This document shows, one piece after another, positions 17,218-25,511 of a stretch of 64,000 nucleotides of DNA. Origin of the DNA: FEN-1191 sp964528845 (lineage in GTDB: Bacteria; Pseudomonadota; Gammaproteobacteria; Steroidobacterales; Steroidobacteraceae). Position numbers and translations under genes: made by a program. The stretch is from assembly GCA_964528845.1 (NCBI GenBank), contig CAZGVE010000011.1:23964-87963 (forward strand). The letters run 5' to 3'. The notes below the pieces were generated by a model. That model saw only the letters and a list, made by a program, of their open reading frames with translations. It searched no databases and was not told where the DNA came from. Within the stretch, counting starts at the first letter, position 1, and every line of letters starts with the position of its first letter.

Positions 17218-20200
17218 GCTGCAACTCCTTCCAATACGCCTTCGACCCGGTCCTCGAGCTCCTCGCCGGCGCGGCGCAGAGCCGCGAGCGTCTCGGGATC
17301 GGGCTGCCAGTAACGGCGCTCGTGTGCCTCTATGAGCCGGTTGGCCACCTTGGCCGAAGCGGTCGCATTGAGTGCGGATAGCCGGTCGCGCATGCCCTTG
17401 TCGAGCACGAAGGTCCGGGTCAGTTTCTCGTAAACCCAGGGAGCCACCTGGCCCGTGGTCGCGGACCAGCCCATGGTGTTCGTAATGTGCACTTCGATCT
17501 GGCGCACGCCCTCGTAGCCATGCTCGAGCATCCCTTCATACCACTTGGGATTGAGCATGCGGGTCTGAGTCTCGAGCGCCACCTGTTCGGACAGCGTGCG
17601 CACGGTCCCGGCCCCCTGGGTCTGATCGCCGATGTACACGGGAGCGGTCGTGCCGCCGTTGGCGCGACGGATCGCGCGGCTGATGCCGCCGAGCGTGTCG
17701 AAGTAGTTGTCAACGGTCGTCACGCCGAGTTCTACCGAGTCGAGGTTCTGATAGGCGAGCTCGGTGCGCTCGAGCATCGAGCGCAGCAGACCGGCCTGCT
17801 GCGCGACCTGGCCATGACGGCTGAAGGCGAAGCTCTTGCGACGCGTGTAGGTCTCGGCCAGCTCATCTTCCTGGTCCCACTTGCCGTTCTCGATCAGGTG
17901 GTTCACGTTCGAGCCATAGGCGCCTTCGGCATTGCCGAACACGCGCAGCGCCGCGGTCTCAAGATCGCAGCCGTGCTCCTGCATGTGCGCGAGCGCGTGT
18001 TTGCGCACGAAGTTCAAATGCTCCGGCTCCTCGGCGCTGGCGGCGAGGAAGGCGGCGTCGGCCAGCAGCCGGATCTGCAGCGGTAGCAGGTCGCGGAAGA
18101 TGCCCGAGATCGTGACCGTCACGTCGATGCGGGGACGGCCGAGCTGCGCCAGCGGGATCAGTGTTGCGCCGGCGAGGCGGCCATAGGCATCGAAACGCGG
18201 GCGGGCGCCCAGCAGCGCGAGCACCTGTCCTATCGGGCCGCCCTCGGACTTCAGGTTGTCCGTGCCCCACAGCACCACCGCAACCGCCTCGGGCAGCCGA
18301 TTGCCTTCCTGCACGTGCCGATCGAGCAGTCGCTGCGCCTGGCGCGCGCCATCCTGTACGGCAAAGGCGCTCGGCAGGCGGAATGGATCGAAGCCATGCA
18401 GATTGCGGCCCGTCGGCAGGATCGCGCTGTTGTGCAGCAGGTCGCCGCCGGGCGCCGGACGAATGAAGCGGCCGTCGAGCGCGCGAACCAGTGCCGGCAG
18501 TTCGTGGTCCTCGGCAAGCAGTGCCGCGGCCCGTGCCAGCTCCTCCACGGCCAGTCGCTGCTGCGCGTCAGCAGCCGCCAGATCGCTACGGCGAATTGCG
18601 ACCTCGGTCGGCTCGAGATCGACCAGCGCCTCGATGGCCGCTCGCCCGAGGCGCAGTCCGTGCGCCGCTTCGGCCAGCGCTTCGAGCATGTCGATCCGCT
18701 CGGCGCGCTTCGGGGCCTCGCCGACGATGTGCAGACCGTGCGGAATGAGCGTGTATTCGAGTTCCATGACGCGCGAGGAGAGGGCGTCGATCTGGGGCGC
18801 CGCCTCATCGATGGGCAATGCCGGACCTGCGGCCATCAGGTCGACCGCCTGGGCCTGCGTCTGGATCAGCGCGGCAAGGGCGATGCGGTCTTCCTGCGTC
18901 TCGGGCGACATCGCGCGCCAGCGCTCGAGCGAAGACTTCAGCTCTGCGAGCCCGCGGTACAGGCCGGCCTGGACCACCGGCGGCGTCAGGTAGCTGATAG
19001 TCGTGGCAGCGGAGCGGCGCTTCGCGATCGCGCCCTCCGACGGATTGTTGGATGCGTACAGGTAGAAATTCGGGAGATCGCCGATCAGCCGGTCGGGCCA
19101 GCAGTCGCCCGACAGCCCTGCCTGCTTGCCGGGCATGAATTCGAGCGCGCCATGAGTACCGAAGTGCAGTACCGAATGGGCGCGGAAGTCCTCGCGGATC
19201 CACCGGTAGAAGGCCGAGAATGCGTGTGTCGGCGCGAACCCACGCTCGAACAGCAGGCGCATCGGATCGCCTTCGTAGCCGACGCTGGGCTGCACGCCGA
19301 CGAATACATTGCCGAACTGCGCGCCGAGCACATAGATCGAGCGGTCGCCGCTGAGCTGCCGGCCCGGAGCCGGGCCCCATTGGGCCTCGATTTCGCGCAG
19401 CCACGGCTCGCGGCGCACGTGGGATTCGACGCTGACCTGCGCGTGCACGTTGGCGTGCGTACCGCGCGTATCGGCATTGCCCTTGATGATCCGTTCGCGC
19501 AGCGCATCCACGCTCGCGGGCACTTCGACCCGGTAGCCGCCGCGCGCCAGTTCGCGCAGCGTCCGAAACAGCGATTCGAACACCGACAGGTAGGCGGCGG
19601 TGCCGGTGTTGCCGGCATCGGGCGGAAAATTGAACAGCACGATCGCGAGCCGCCGCTGGGCACGCTCGCTGCGGCGCAGGTCCACGAGTTTTGCGGTGCG
19701 CGCGGCCAGCATCGCGGCGCGCTCCGGGTGCGGGTGCATGTCGCGCGCATGGGACGCGTCAGCCGTGTCGCTGCGGCCGCCGAACACCAGCGGTCCGGTT
19801 CCGCCATCGAGCTCCGGAATTGCCACCATGATCGTGGCCTCGACAGGCATCAGGCCGCGCTCCGAGCTTTCCCATTGCTGCAGGGTCTGGAATTCCACCG
19901 GATGCGCGACAAGGTAGGGCACGTCGAGGCGCGCGAGCACGTCCTCCGCAGCCTTGGAATCGTTATAGGCGGGGCCGCCGACCAGCGAGAAGCCGGTCAG
20001 CGACACCAGTGCGTCGATGCAGGGCTGGTCCTCGCGGATGAAGTAGCGCTCGATGGCCTCGCGCGCATCCAGTCCGCTCGCGAAGGCCGGTACGACGCGC
20101 AGGCCGCGCTGCTCGAGTGCCGCAATCACGCCGTCGTAATGTGCGGCATTGCCGGCCAGTACATAGGAGCGCAGCACCAGCAGACCGACCGTGCCGCGCA

Positions 20201-20942
20201 CGGCATGCGGCAGCACGGGCAGTTGTGCCACCTCTGTGCCGACGCCGCCCGGAAGGCGCGGGTGGTACAGGCCGACGTCCGGATAATCGATCGGTGGGTC
20301 GGCCCGCAGCTTGCCGCGCAGCGCACGGCGCGGTCCGTCCGCATAGCGCGACACCAGGAAGCGCACCAGGCTCGCGATGTTCGCCTGCGAGCCGCCGAGC
20401 CAGTACTGCAATGCGAGGAAATAGGCGCGCACGTCCTGGGCGGTGCCCGGGATGAAGCGCAGGATCTTGGGCAGCCGGCGCAGTATGCGCATCTGCTGCG
20501 CGCCGCCGCTCTCGCGCGGCGATTTCGCCTTCGGCCGCAGCTTGCGCAGCAGGCTCAGCGCACCGGAATCGCTCTGGCTCATGTCAAAACCGCCGACCCG
20601 GGTGAGTCGAACCACCTCGCCGGCCGACATGGCGCACAGCAATGCGTCGCAGCCGTCGCGGCGCGCGCGCAGTGCCCCGACGATCGGCAGGTAGTGCTCT
20701 TCCATGAACAGCATGTTCGCGAAGATGATGTCGGCCCGCGCGATGTCCGCGAGCACTTCCTCGAGCGCGGCGGCCGAGGCAGTCCATTCGGACGCGGCGT
20801 GCATCCGCAGCGTCAGGCCCGGGAGCTCGCGACGCAGGGACTCGCGCACACGATCGGTCGTGCTCGACAGATGGGTGTCCATCGTCAGGATCAGCACGCG
20901 CACGGGCGTCGCGTCAGCGGGCGTAGTGGGCTTTCGCATCAT
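17214..20942 (-). CDS. bchH: Magnesium chelatase subunit H (BchH)
   Basis: Large porphyrin-binding subunit of Mg-chelatase, 1,242 residues, which inserts Mg into protoporphyrin IX using the BchI/BchD ATPases (not in this window). Marks: ILTMDTHLSS at the N-terminus, FGTHGALEFMPGKQAGLSGDCWPD around residues 600-625, and NPKWYEGMLEHGYEGVRQIE near the C-terminus. Two adjacent ATGs (20942 and 20939) can start it; both lie inside the end of bchB (overlap about 29 bases), suggesting coupled translation. The antisense strand is also open over long stretches because of GC-rich codon structure. Confidence 0.97.
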   Translation of the reverse strand: MMRKPTTPADATPVRVLILTMDTHLSSTTDRVRESLRRELPGLTLRMHAASEWTASAAALEEVLADIARADIIFANMLFMEEHYLPIVGALRARRDGCDALLCAMSAGEVVRLTRVGGFDMSQSDSGALSLLRKLRPKAKSPRESGGAQQMRILRRLPKILRFIPGTAQDVRAYFLALQYWLGGSQANIASLVRFLVSRYADGPRRALRGKLRADPPIDYPDVGLYHPRLPGGVGTEVAQLPVLPHAVRGTVGLLVLRSYVLAGNAAHYDGVIAALEQRGLRVVPAFASGLDAREAIERYFIREDQPCIDALVSLTGFSLVGGPAYNDSKAAEDVLARLDVPYLVAHPVEFQTLQQWESSERGLMPVEATIMVAIPELDGGTGPLVFGGRSDTADASHARDMHPHPERAAMLAARTAKLVDLRRSERAQRRLAIVLFNFPPDAGNTGTAAYLSVFESLFRTLRELARGGYRVEVPASVDALRERIIKGNADTRGTHANVHAQVSVESHVRREPWLREIEAQWGPAPGRQLSGDRSIYVLGAQFGNVFVGVQPSVGYEGDPMRLLFERGFAPTHAFSAFYRWIREDFRAHSVLHFGTHGALEFMPGKQAGLSGDCWPDRLIGDLPNFYLYASNNPSEGAIAKRRSAATTISYLTPPVVQAGLYRGLAELKSSLERWRAMSPETQEDRIALAALIQTQAQAVDLMAAGPALPIDEAAPQIDALSSRVMELEYTLIPHGLHIVGEAPKRAERIDMLEALAEAAHGLRLGRAAIEALVDLEPTEVAIRRSDLAAADAQQRLAVEELARAAALLAEDHELPALVRALDGRFIRPAPGGDLLHNSAILPTGRNLHGFDPFRLPSAFAVQDGARQAQRLLDRHVQEGNRLPEAVAVVLWGTDNLKSEGGPIGQVLALLGARPRFDAYGRLAGATLIPLAQLGRPRIDVTVTISGIFRDLLPLQIRLLADAAFLAASAEEPEHLNFVRKHALAHMQEHGCDLETAALRVFGNAEGAYGSNVNHLIENGKWDQEDELAETYTRRKSFAFSRHGQVAQQAGLLRSMLERTELAYQNLDSVELGVTTVDNYFDTLGGISRAIRRANGGTTAPVYIGDQTQGAGTVRTLSEQVALETQTRMLNPKWYEGMLEHGYEGVRQIEVHITNTMGWSATTGQVAPWVYEKLTRTFVLDKGMRDRLSALNATASAKVANRLIEAHERRYWQPDPETLAALRRAGEELEDRVEGVLEGVAA

Positions 20943-22479
20943 AGAGTGTCTCTACCGTGATGAGCGCAACGCTCTTTTCGGTGGCGTATCGCTCCGTATT
21001 GCGCCGCGCCTTGCCGCGTACGAAAAAGGGAATCTTCTGCAGCTCGCGCTCGGCTTCCGGTGCCCATTGAGTGTTCGCGGCCGGCGCCTGGGCCTCCGTC
21101 GGAGCCGGCGGTGCCGCCGCTGGTGTGCCCGCGGCGCCGAGGTGCGACGGCGCGGCCTGCTCGTGGAATTCGAAATCGCCGCGGAACATCGACAGCAGGT
21201 GCTCTTCGAGCCCCATCATCAGCGGCTGCACCCAGGTGTCGAAAATCACGTTGGCGCCTTCCCATCCCATCTGCGGGGCGTAGCGCGCCGGGAAGTCCTG
21301 CACGTGGACCGGAGCGGAGATGACCGCACAGGGCAGGCCCAGGCGCTTGGCGATGTGCCGCTCCATCTGTGTGCCGAGCACGAGTTCGGGTTGCAGCTCA
21401 GCGACGCGCGCCTCGACCTCGAGGTAGTCATCGGTGATCAGTGCCTCGAGGCCGTAGCTCGCCGCCGCGGCTCGGACGTCGCGCGCCAGCTCGCGGCTGT
21501 AGGTGCCCATGCCGACCACCGAGAAAGCCAGTTCCTCGGTGGCGATGCGCGCGGCGGCAATCACATGGCTGGCATCGCCGAAGATGAATACCCGCTTGCC
21601 GGTCAGGTAGGTCGAATCGACCGAACGCGAATACCAGGACAGCCGTGAGGGCGATCCGGCGAGCACGGCAGTGGCGTCCACGCCCGCCAGCGCGGCGACC
21701 TCACTGATGAACGCGCGGGTCGCACCGATTCCGATCGGTACGGTGCGGGAGCAGGGCTGGCCGAAGTTCTGCCGCAGCCATTCGGCGGCGGAGTTTGCGA
21801 TCTCCGGATACAGCACGACGTTGAAGTCCGCCTCACCGAGGCGCGCGAGGTCGGCCGGGCTCGCGCCGAGCGGCGCCACCACGCGGACTTCGATGCCGAG
21901 CTGGGCCAGCAGGCCGCGGATTTCCCGGACGTCATCGCGATTCCGGAATCCCAGTGCGGTGGGCCCCAGCAGATTGCAGCTCGGGGGCGTTCCTTCTGGC
22001 CTGGGTGCGCGGGTCCGCATCGAGGGCGGCGGGGCGTGCGGCCCGGCCAGCGTGCGCACCAGGCGATAGAAGGTCTCCGCGGCGCCCCAGTTCTCCTTGC
22101 GCTGGTAGGCGGGAAGCTCCAGCGGAATCACCGGCACCGGCAACCCGAGGGCTGCGGACAGGCCGCCCGGGTCGTCCTGCAGCAGCTCGGCGGTGCACGA
22201 GGCACCGACCAGCATCGCCTCGGGCTGATAGCGCTCGTAGGCCGAGCGCACCGCGGACTGCAGCAGACCGGCGGTGTCGCCGCCGAGGTCGCGCGCCTGG
22301 AACGTCGTGTAGGTGACCGGCGGGCGGGAGGCCCGCCGCTCGATCATCGTGAAGAGCAGGTCGGCGTAGGTGTCGCCCTGCGGTGCATGCAGCACGTAGT
22401 GGACGCCCTGCATGGCCGCGGCGATGCGCATCGCCCCGACGTGCGGCGGTCCCTCGTAGGTCCAGAGCGTAAGCTGCAT
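20914..22479 (-). CDS. bchB: Light-independent protochlorophyllide reductase subunit B (BchB)
   Basis: Catalytic partner of BchN, 521 residues. The start MQLTLWTYEGPPHVGAMRIA is the family's standard N-terminus, so the ATG at 22479 is chosen over an in-frame extension. Asp36 (PQGD), the unusual aspartate ligand of the BchN/BchB [4Fe-4S] cluster, is present. An Ala/Pro-rich linker (about residues 430-460) joins the small C-terminal domain with EAERELQKIPFFVRGKAR. Four bases separate it from bchN. Confidence 0.96.
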   Translation of the reverse strand: MQLTLWTYEGPPHVGAMRIAAAMQGVHYVLHAPQGDTYADLLFTMIERRASRPPVTYTTFQARDLGGDTAGLLQSAVRSAYERYQPEAMLVGASCTAELLQDDPGGLSAALGLPVPVIPLELPAYQRKENWGAAETFYRLVRTLAGPHAPPPSMRTRAPRPEGTPPSCNLLGPTALGFRNRDDVREIRGLLAQLGIEVRVVAPLGASPADLARLGEADFNVVLYPEIANSAAEWLRQNFGQPCSRTVPIGIGATRAFISEVAALAGVDATAVLAGSPSRLSWYSRSVDSTYLTGKRVFIFGDASHVIAAARIATEELAFSVVGMGTYSRELARDVRAAAASYGLEALITDDYLEVEARVAELQPELVLGTQMERHIAKRLGLPCAVISAPVHVQDFPARYAPQMGWEGANVIFDTWVQPLMMGLEEHLLSMFRGDFEFHEQAAPSHLGAAGTPAAAPPAPTEAQAPAANTQWAPEAERELQKIPFFVRGKARRNTERYATEKSVALITVETLYDAKAHYAR

Positions 22480-22483
22480 GGAT

Positions 22484-23770
22484 CTACACCGCGAGCCGCG
22501 TGCGGCGCACCAGCGGCCGCGCGAACAGTTCGGCGAGGTCCGCCGCCTGCTCATACCCCTGGATCGGAGTGAATACCAGCTCGATCGACCACTTGGTCGT
22601 CATGCCCTCGGCTTCCAGCGGATTGGCCAGTCCGAGGCCGCATACGACGAGATCCGGACGCGCGGCACGGCAGCGGTCCAGCTGCTCATCGACGTTCTGG
22701 CCCTCGGTGATGCGCACATCCGGCGGCAGCAGCGCGAGCTCGGGTGCCAGGTGCTGCCGGTGCAGGTAGGGCGTGCCGATCTCGGTCGGAACCATCGAGA
22801 GCTCGCGGGACAGAAAGCGGGCCAGCGGCACTTCGAGCTGCGAATCGGGGAAGAAGAAGATGCGCTTGCCGGCCAGCAGCGGTCGGAAGCCGGCCAGCGC
22901 GCGCTGCGCGCGCTCGCGCGCAGGTGCGGTGATCTCGCGTACGCGCGCTGCAGGGATCGCGAACTGCTCGGCCGCCGCCTGCAGCCACAGCGTCGTGCCT
23001 TCGGCGCCAAGCGGAAACGGCGCCGCGATCTGCCGCGCTCCGCGCTCCGTCAGCGCACGCGCAGTATCCGCCAGGAACGGCTGCGCGAGCAGGAAACGCG
23101 TGCCGCTGCCGACAGCCGGCAGTTCGGCGGCGCGGCGCGGAGGCAGGAACTGCACTGGACCGATCTCCAGCTGCGCGAACAGGCGTCGCAGCTGGTCCTC
23201 GACCACATCGGCGAGCGCGCCGACGACCAGCACACCGGACTCGTCAGTGGCCGGCAGCGTCGGCACGAGCGAGGCCAGACACGCGTCCTCGCCCTGGGTG
23301 AACGTGGTCTCGATGCCGCTGCCGGAGTAGTTCAGGATCCGTACCTGCGGCGAGAACCGGGCCGAGAGCCGCTGAGCCGCGCGCGACAGATCGAGTTTGA
23401 TCACTTCCGAGGGGCAGGAGCCGACCAGGAACAGCAGGCGGATATCGCCACGCCGCTCCAGCAGCCGCGTCACGACGCGATCGAGCTCGGCATTGGCGTC
23501 GGCCATGCCCGCGAGGTCGCGCTCCTCGATGATCGCGGTCGCAAATCGCGGCTCCGCAAAGATCATGACGCCTGCGGCCGACTGCACCAGGTGCGCGCAC
23601 GTGCGCGAGCCGACCACGAGGAAGAATGCATCCTGGATCTTGCGATGCAGCCACACGATGCCGGTCAGTCCGCAGAACACGGCGCGTTGGCCGCGTTCGC
23701 TGACGATCCGCGGCGCGGCAGGGAGCACATCGGCCCCGGAGCGTTGCGGTACTGCGCTGCAGCCGCTCAT
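22484..23770 (-). CDS. bchN: Light-independent protochlorophyllide reductase subunit N (BchN)
   Basis: NifD-like subunit of protochlorophyllide reductase, 428 residues. The three cysteines that hold the [4Fe-4S] cluster with BchB Asp36 are at 33 (FCGLTG), 58 (SRTCAH) and 119 (GSCPSE), matching the family pattern. FAEPRFATAIIEERDLAG and NYSGSGIETTFTQGEDA are conserved blocks. The start overlaps the bchF stop by 4 bases. Confidence 0.96.
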   Translation of the reverse strand: MSGCSAVPQRSGADVLPAAPRIVSERGQRAVFCGLTGIVWLHRKIQDAFFLVVGSRTCAHLVQSAAGVMIFAEPRFATAIIEERDLAGMADANAELDRVVTRLLERRGDIRLLFLVGSCPSEVIKLDLSRAAQRLSARFSPQVRILNYSGSGIETTFTQGEDACLASLVPTLPATDESGVLVVGALADVVEDQLRRLFAQLEIGPVQFLPPRRAAELPAVGSGTRFLLAQPFLADTARALTERGARQIAAPFPLGAEGTTLWLQAAAEQFAIPAARVREITAPARERAQRALAGFRPLLAGKRIFFFPDSQLEVPLARFLSRELSMVPTEIGTPYLHRQHLAPELALLPPDVRITEGQNVDEQLDRCRAARPDLVVCGLGLANPLEAEGMTTKWSIELVFTPIQGYEQAADLAELFARPLVRRTRLAV

Positions 23771-24255
23771 TCCGTGACTCCGGCAGGGAAGCTCAGCGCC
23801 GCGCCGGTGCGCGGCTGTTCACGTCGGGCGGCGCGCAGCTTGATCAGGAACTGCGTCGCGTTGATCACGTAGCTCAGGTAGGCCGAGAGCGCGAGCAGCA
23901 TCAGGCCGCGGGGCCCGAGCCAGCCGCCCGCCAGGGCAATCAGGTAGGCGGTATGCAGCGCGAGCACCAGCATGCTCACCACGTCCTCCCAGAAGAACGC
24001 GCGCGCGAACAGATACCGGCCGAAGACATCGTGTTCCCAGATCGAGCCGGTGATCATGATGGTGTAGAGCAGCGCGGTCTTGAGCAGGATCGAGCCAGTC
24101 GCGACGCCAAGCCCCTGGCCGGTGGACAGGTAGCGCAGCACCAGCGTCACGCTGATGAGGAAAACCAGGAACTGGACCGGTGCCAGCACGCCCTGCACCA
24201 GCGTCCAGGGGGAAGCGTCACGGCGTTGCCGTTCCTGGGCGGTATAGAGCGGCAT
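23767..24255 (-). CDS. bchF: 2-vinyl bacteriochlorophyllide hydratase (BchF)
   Basis: Hydrates the C3 vinyl group, leading to the 3-acetyl group of bacteriochlorophyll a. 162 residues, about four membrane segments. Marks: SPWTLVQGVLAPVQFLVFLIS, MITGSIWEHDVFGRYLFARAFFWEDVVSM. The ATG at 24255 fits family length; a TTG at 24279 is also in frame. It is the first gene of the 12-gene leftward superoperon, so the region 24256-24368 should hold the main promoter of that operon. Confidence 0.94.
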   Translation of the reverse strand: MPLYTAQERQRRDASPWTLVQGVLAPVQFLVFLISVTLVLRYLSTGQGLGVATGSILLKTALLYTIMITGSIWEHDVFGRYLFARAFFWEDVVSMLVLALHTAYLIALAGGWLGPRGLMLLALSAYLSYVINATQFLIKLRAARREQPRTGAALSFPAGVTE

Positions 24256-24311
24256 GCGGGTGGACCTGGGGTTGCGCAATGGTGCGGTTTCGCCTGACTC
24301 CTTGACGTCGA

Positions 24312-24340
24312 ACCCTAGACCGCTGTCCTGCGAGTGTCAA
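24312..24340 (-). promoter_or_regulatory. Candidate sigma70 promoter of bchF operon
   Basis: On the minus strand TTGACA (24340-24335) is followed after 17 bases by TAGGGT (24317-24312). The -35 is perfect, the -10 matches 3 of 6. The -35 lies inside the PpsR-like box at 24335-24352, giving a plausible repression mechanism. Leader to the bchF ATG would be about 50 nt. Confidence 0.45.
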
Positions 24341-24352
24341 CTGGATGGAACG
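24335..24352. promoter_or_regulatory. PpsR/CrtJ-like box 1 upstream of bchF (one mismatch)
   Basis: TGT-N12-ACG: five of the six fixed bases of the PpsR/CrtJ operator TGT-N12-ACA. It covers the proposed bchF -35. It overlaps the next box by two bases. Confidence 0.45.
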
Positions 24353-24368
24353 TAAATTAAACTTGACA
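24351..24368. promoter_or_regulatory. PpsR/CrtJ-like box 2 between bchF and aerR (one mismatch)
   Basis: CGT-N12-ACA, one mismatch to TGT-N12-ACA. It is strikingly like the perfect box at 26991: both read YGTAAAT and end TTGACA. Together with box 1 it forms a symmetrical TGTCAA...TTGACA pair in the divergent bchF/aerR region. Confidence 0.5.
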
Positions 24369-24524
24369 GATGCCTCGCTTGGAGAGATGGTTTGCCTCGC
24401 TCGCAAAATGCCCCCAATACCGGATACAGTGGATGTGAGAACAAGTACTTCCCGGTACTCCCGAATACCGATTAACAGGATGCGGCTGCCGGGCGAGTCA
24501 GGTCTGAAACAAAGGGGCAAGCGT

Positions 24525-25409
24525 ATGACCTACCTTGGCGGGACAGGGGACGGGACCAGCAAGGGTGTTGCCGACACGGACGCCTCGCAGCCGAACGGTC
24601 TGGCGCGTGGACGCAAGGCTGGTGGCAGCTCGCGCATGGCGCGCCTGGTGCGTGCGGTGGAAGCGGAGATCGTGCCGCGGCTGCTGCTGTCGCGGCGCAG
24701 CGTGGCGCCGACACCGGTGCCTGCGAATGCCGAAGAGCTTGATCCGGGCGATGCAGCGGAGCTGGCCCGCCTGCTGCTGGTCTATGACATCGAGATTCCA
24801 ATGGCGTACGTGGAGGCCATCCGATCGCGCGGCGTGCCGGTGCAGAGCATCTATCTGAACCTGCTGGCACCGGCGGCGCGCCGGCTCGGGCTGCTTTGGG
24901 AGCGCGACGAATGCGATTTCCTGCAGGTCACCGTCGGTCTGGGGAGATTGCACCAGCTGCTGCAGCGCCTGAGCCTGGCGGACCCCGAGCCCCCGCCGGT
25001 CGAAGTGCGCGGCTCGGGGCGGCGCGCGTTGATGGCGACCGCGCCCGGCGAGCAGCATGCGTTCGGCATCCTGATGGTGACACAGTTCTTCCGCCAGAGC
25101 GGGTGGGAGGTCTGGAATGAATTCCCGGAATCGAGCCAGCAGCTGGTCGGCTGCGTACGCCAGCATTCGTTTGCGCTGGTTGGACTGTCAGCGGGCACAC
25201 GCTCGCGTGTCGACACGCTCGCCACCACTATAAGACAGCTGCGCCGCGCGTCGCTTAACCCGGGTATCTGTGTCATGGTGGGCGGACCGCTGCTGGTGCA
25301 GCAGCCTGAGCTCGCGAGTCGGGTCGGAGCCGATGCGACGGCGCTGGACGCGCGCGAAGCGGCGGCACGCGCCGAGAGCGTCTGTACCCTGCTGGCCGCT
25401 TCTAAGTAG
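24525..25409 (+). CDS. aerR: AerR/PpaA-type cobalamin-binding regulator of photosynthesis genes
   Basis: Antirepressor that binds cobalamin and modulates PpsR/CrtJ. 294 residues from the ATG at 24525, which has AAGGGG 7-12 bases upstream. A B12-binding Rossmann-like domain fills the C-terminal half: the HxxG motif appears as EQHAFG (a D-x-H-x-x-G variant with Glu), followed by FALVGLSAGTRSRVDTL and CVMVGGPLLVQQPELASRVGAD. N-terminal helical domain with LAPAARRLGLLWERDECDFLQVTVGLGRLHQLL, as in other B12-dependent photoreceptor-type regulators. An in-frame ATG at 24345 would add 60 residues but starts inside the PpsR-like boxes. Adjacent ppsR supports the assignment. Confidence 0.9.
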   Translation: MTYLGGTGDGTSKGVADTDASQPNGLARGRKAGGSSRMARLVRAVEAEIVPRLLLSRRSVAPTPVPANAEELDPGDAAELARLLLVYDIEIPMAYVEAIRSRGVPVQSIYLNLLAPAARRLGLLWERDECDFLQVTVGLGRLHQLLQRLSLADPEPPPVEVRGSGRRALMATAPGEQHAFGILMVTQFFRQSGWEVWNEFPESSQQLVGCVRQHSFALVGLSAGTRSRVDTLATTIRQLRRASLNPGICVMVGGPLLVQQPELASRVGADATALDAREAAARAESVCTLLAASK

Positions 25410-25427
25410 CTGATTTCATGTATTCAT

Positions 25428-25440
25428 AGAGGTAACCTCT
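25428..25440. promoter_or_regulatory. Perfect 13-base palindrome between aerR and ppsR
   Basis: AGAGGTAACCTCT, perfectly symmetrical around the central A, 71 bases upstream of the ppsR start. It is too short to terminate transcription and resembles a small operator. The binding protein is unknown. Confidence 0.35.
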
Positions 25441-25511
25441 GGTTCGATGCCCCTGAGTCACCGTGATAATCTTGCAACTTCTGGACTGCGCCCGAGCGAT
25501 CGGCTACCCGC

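Noticed and set aside
18315..20960. 881-codon open frame antisense to bchH
   Set aside because: It mirrors bchH on the other strand, has no recognisable domain and is the usual effect of high GC third-position bias.
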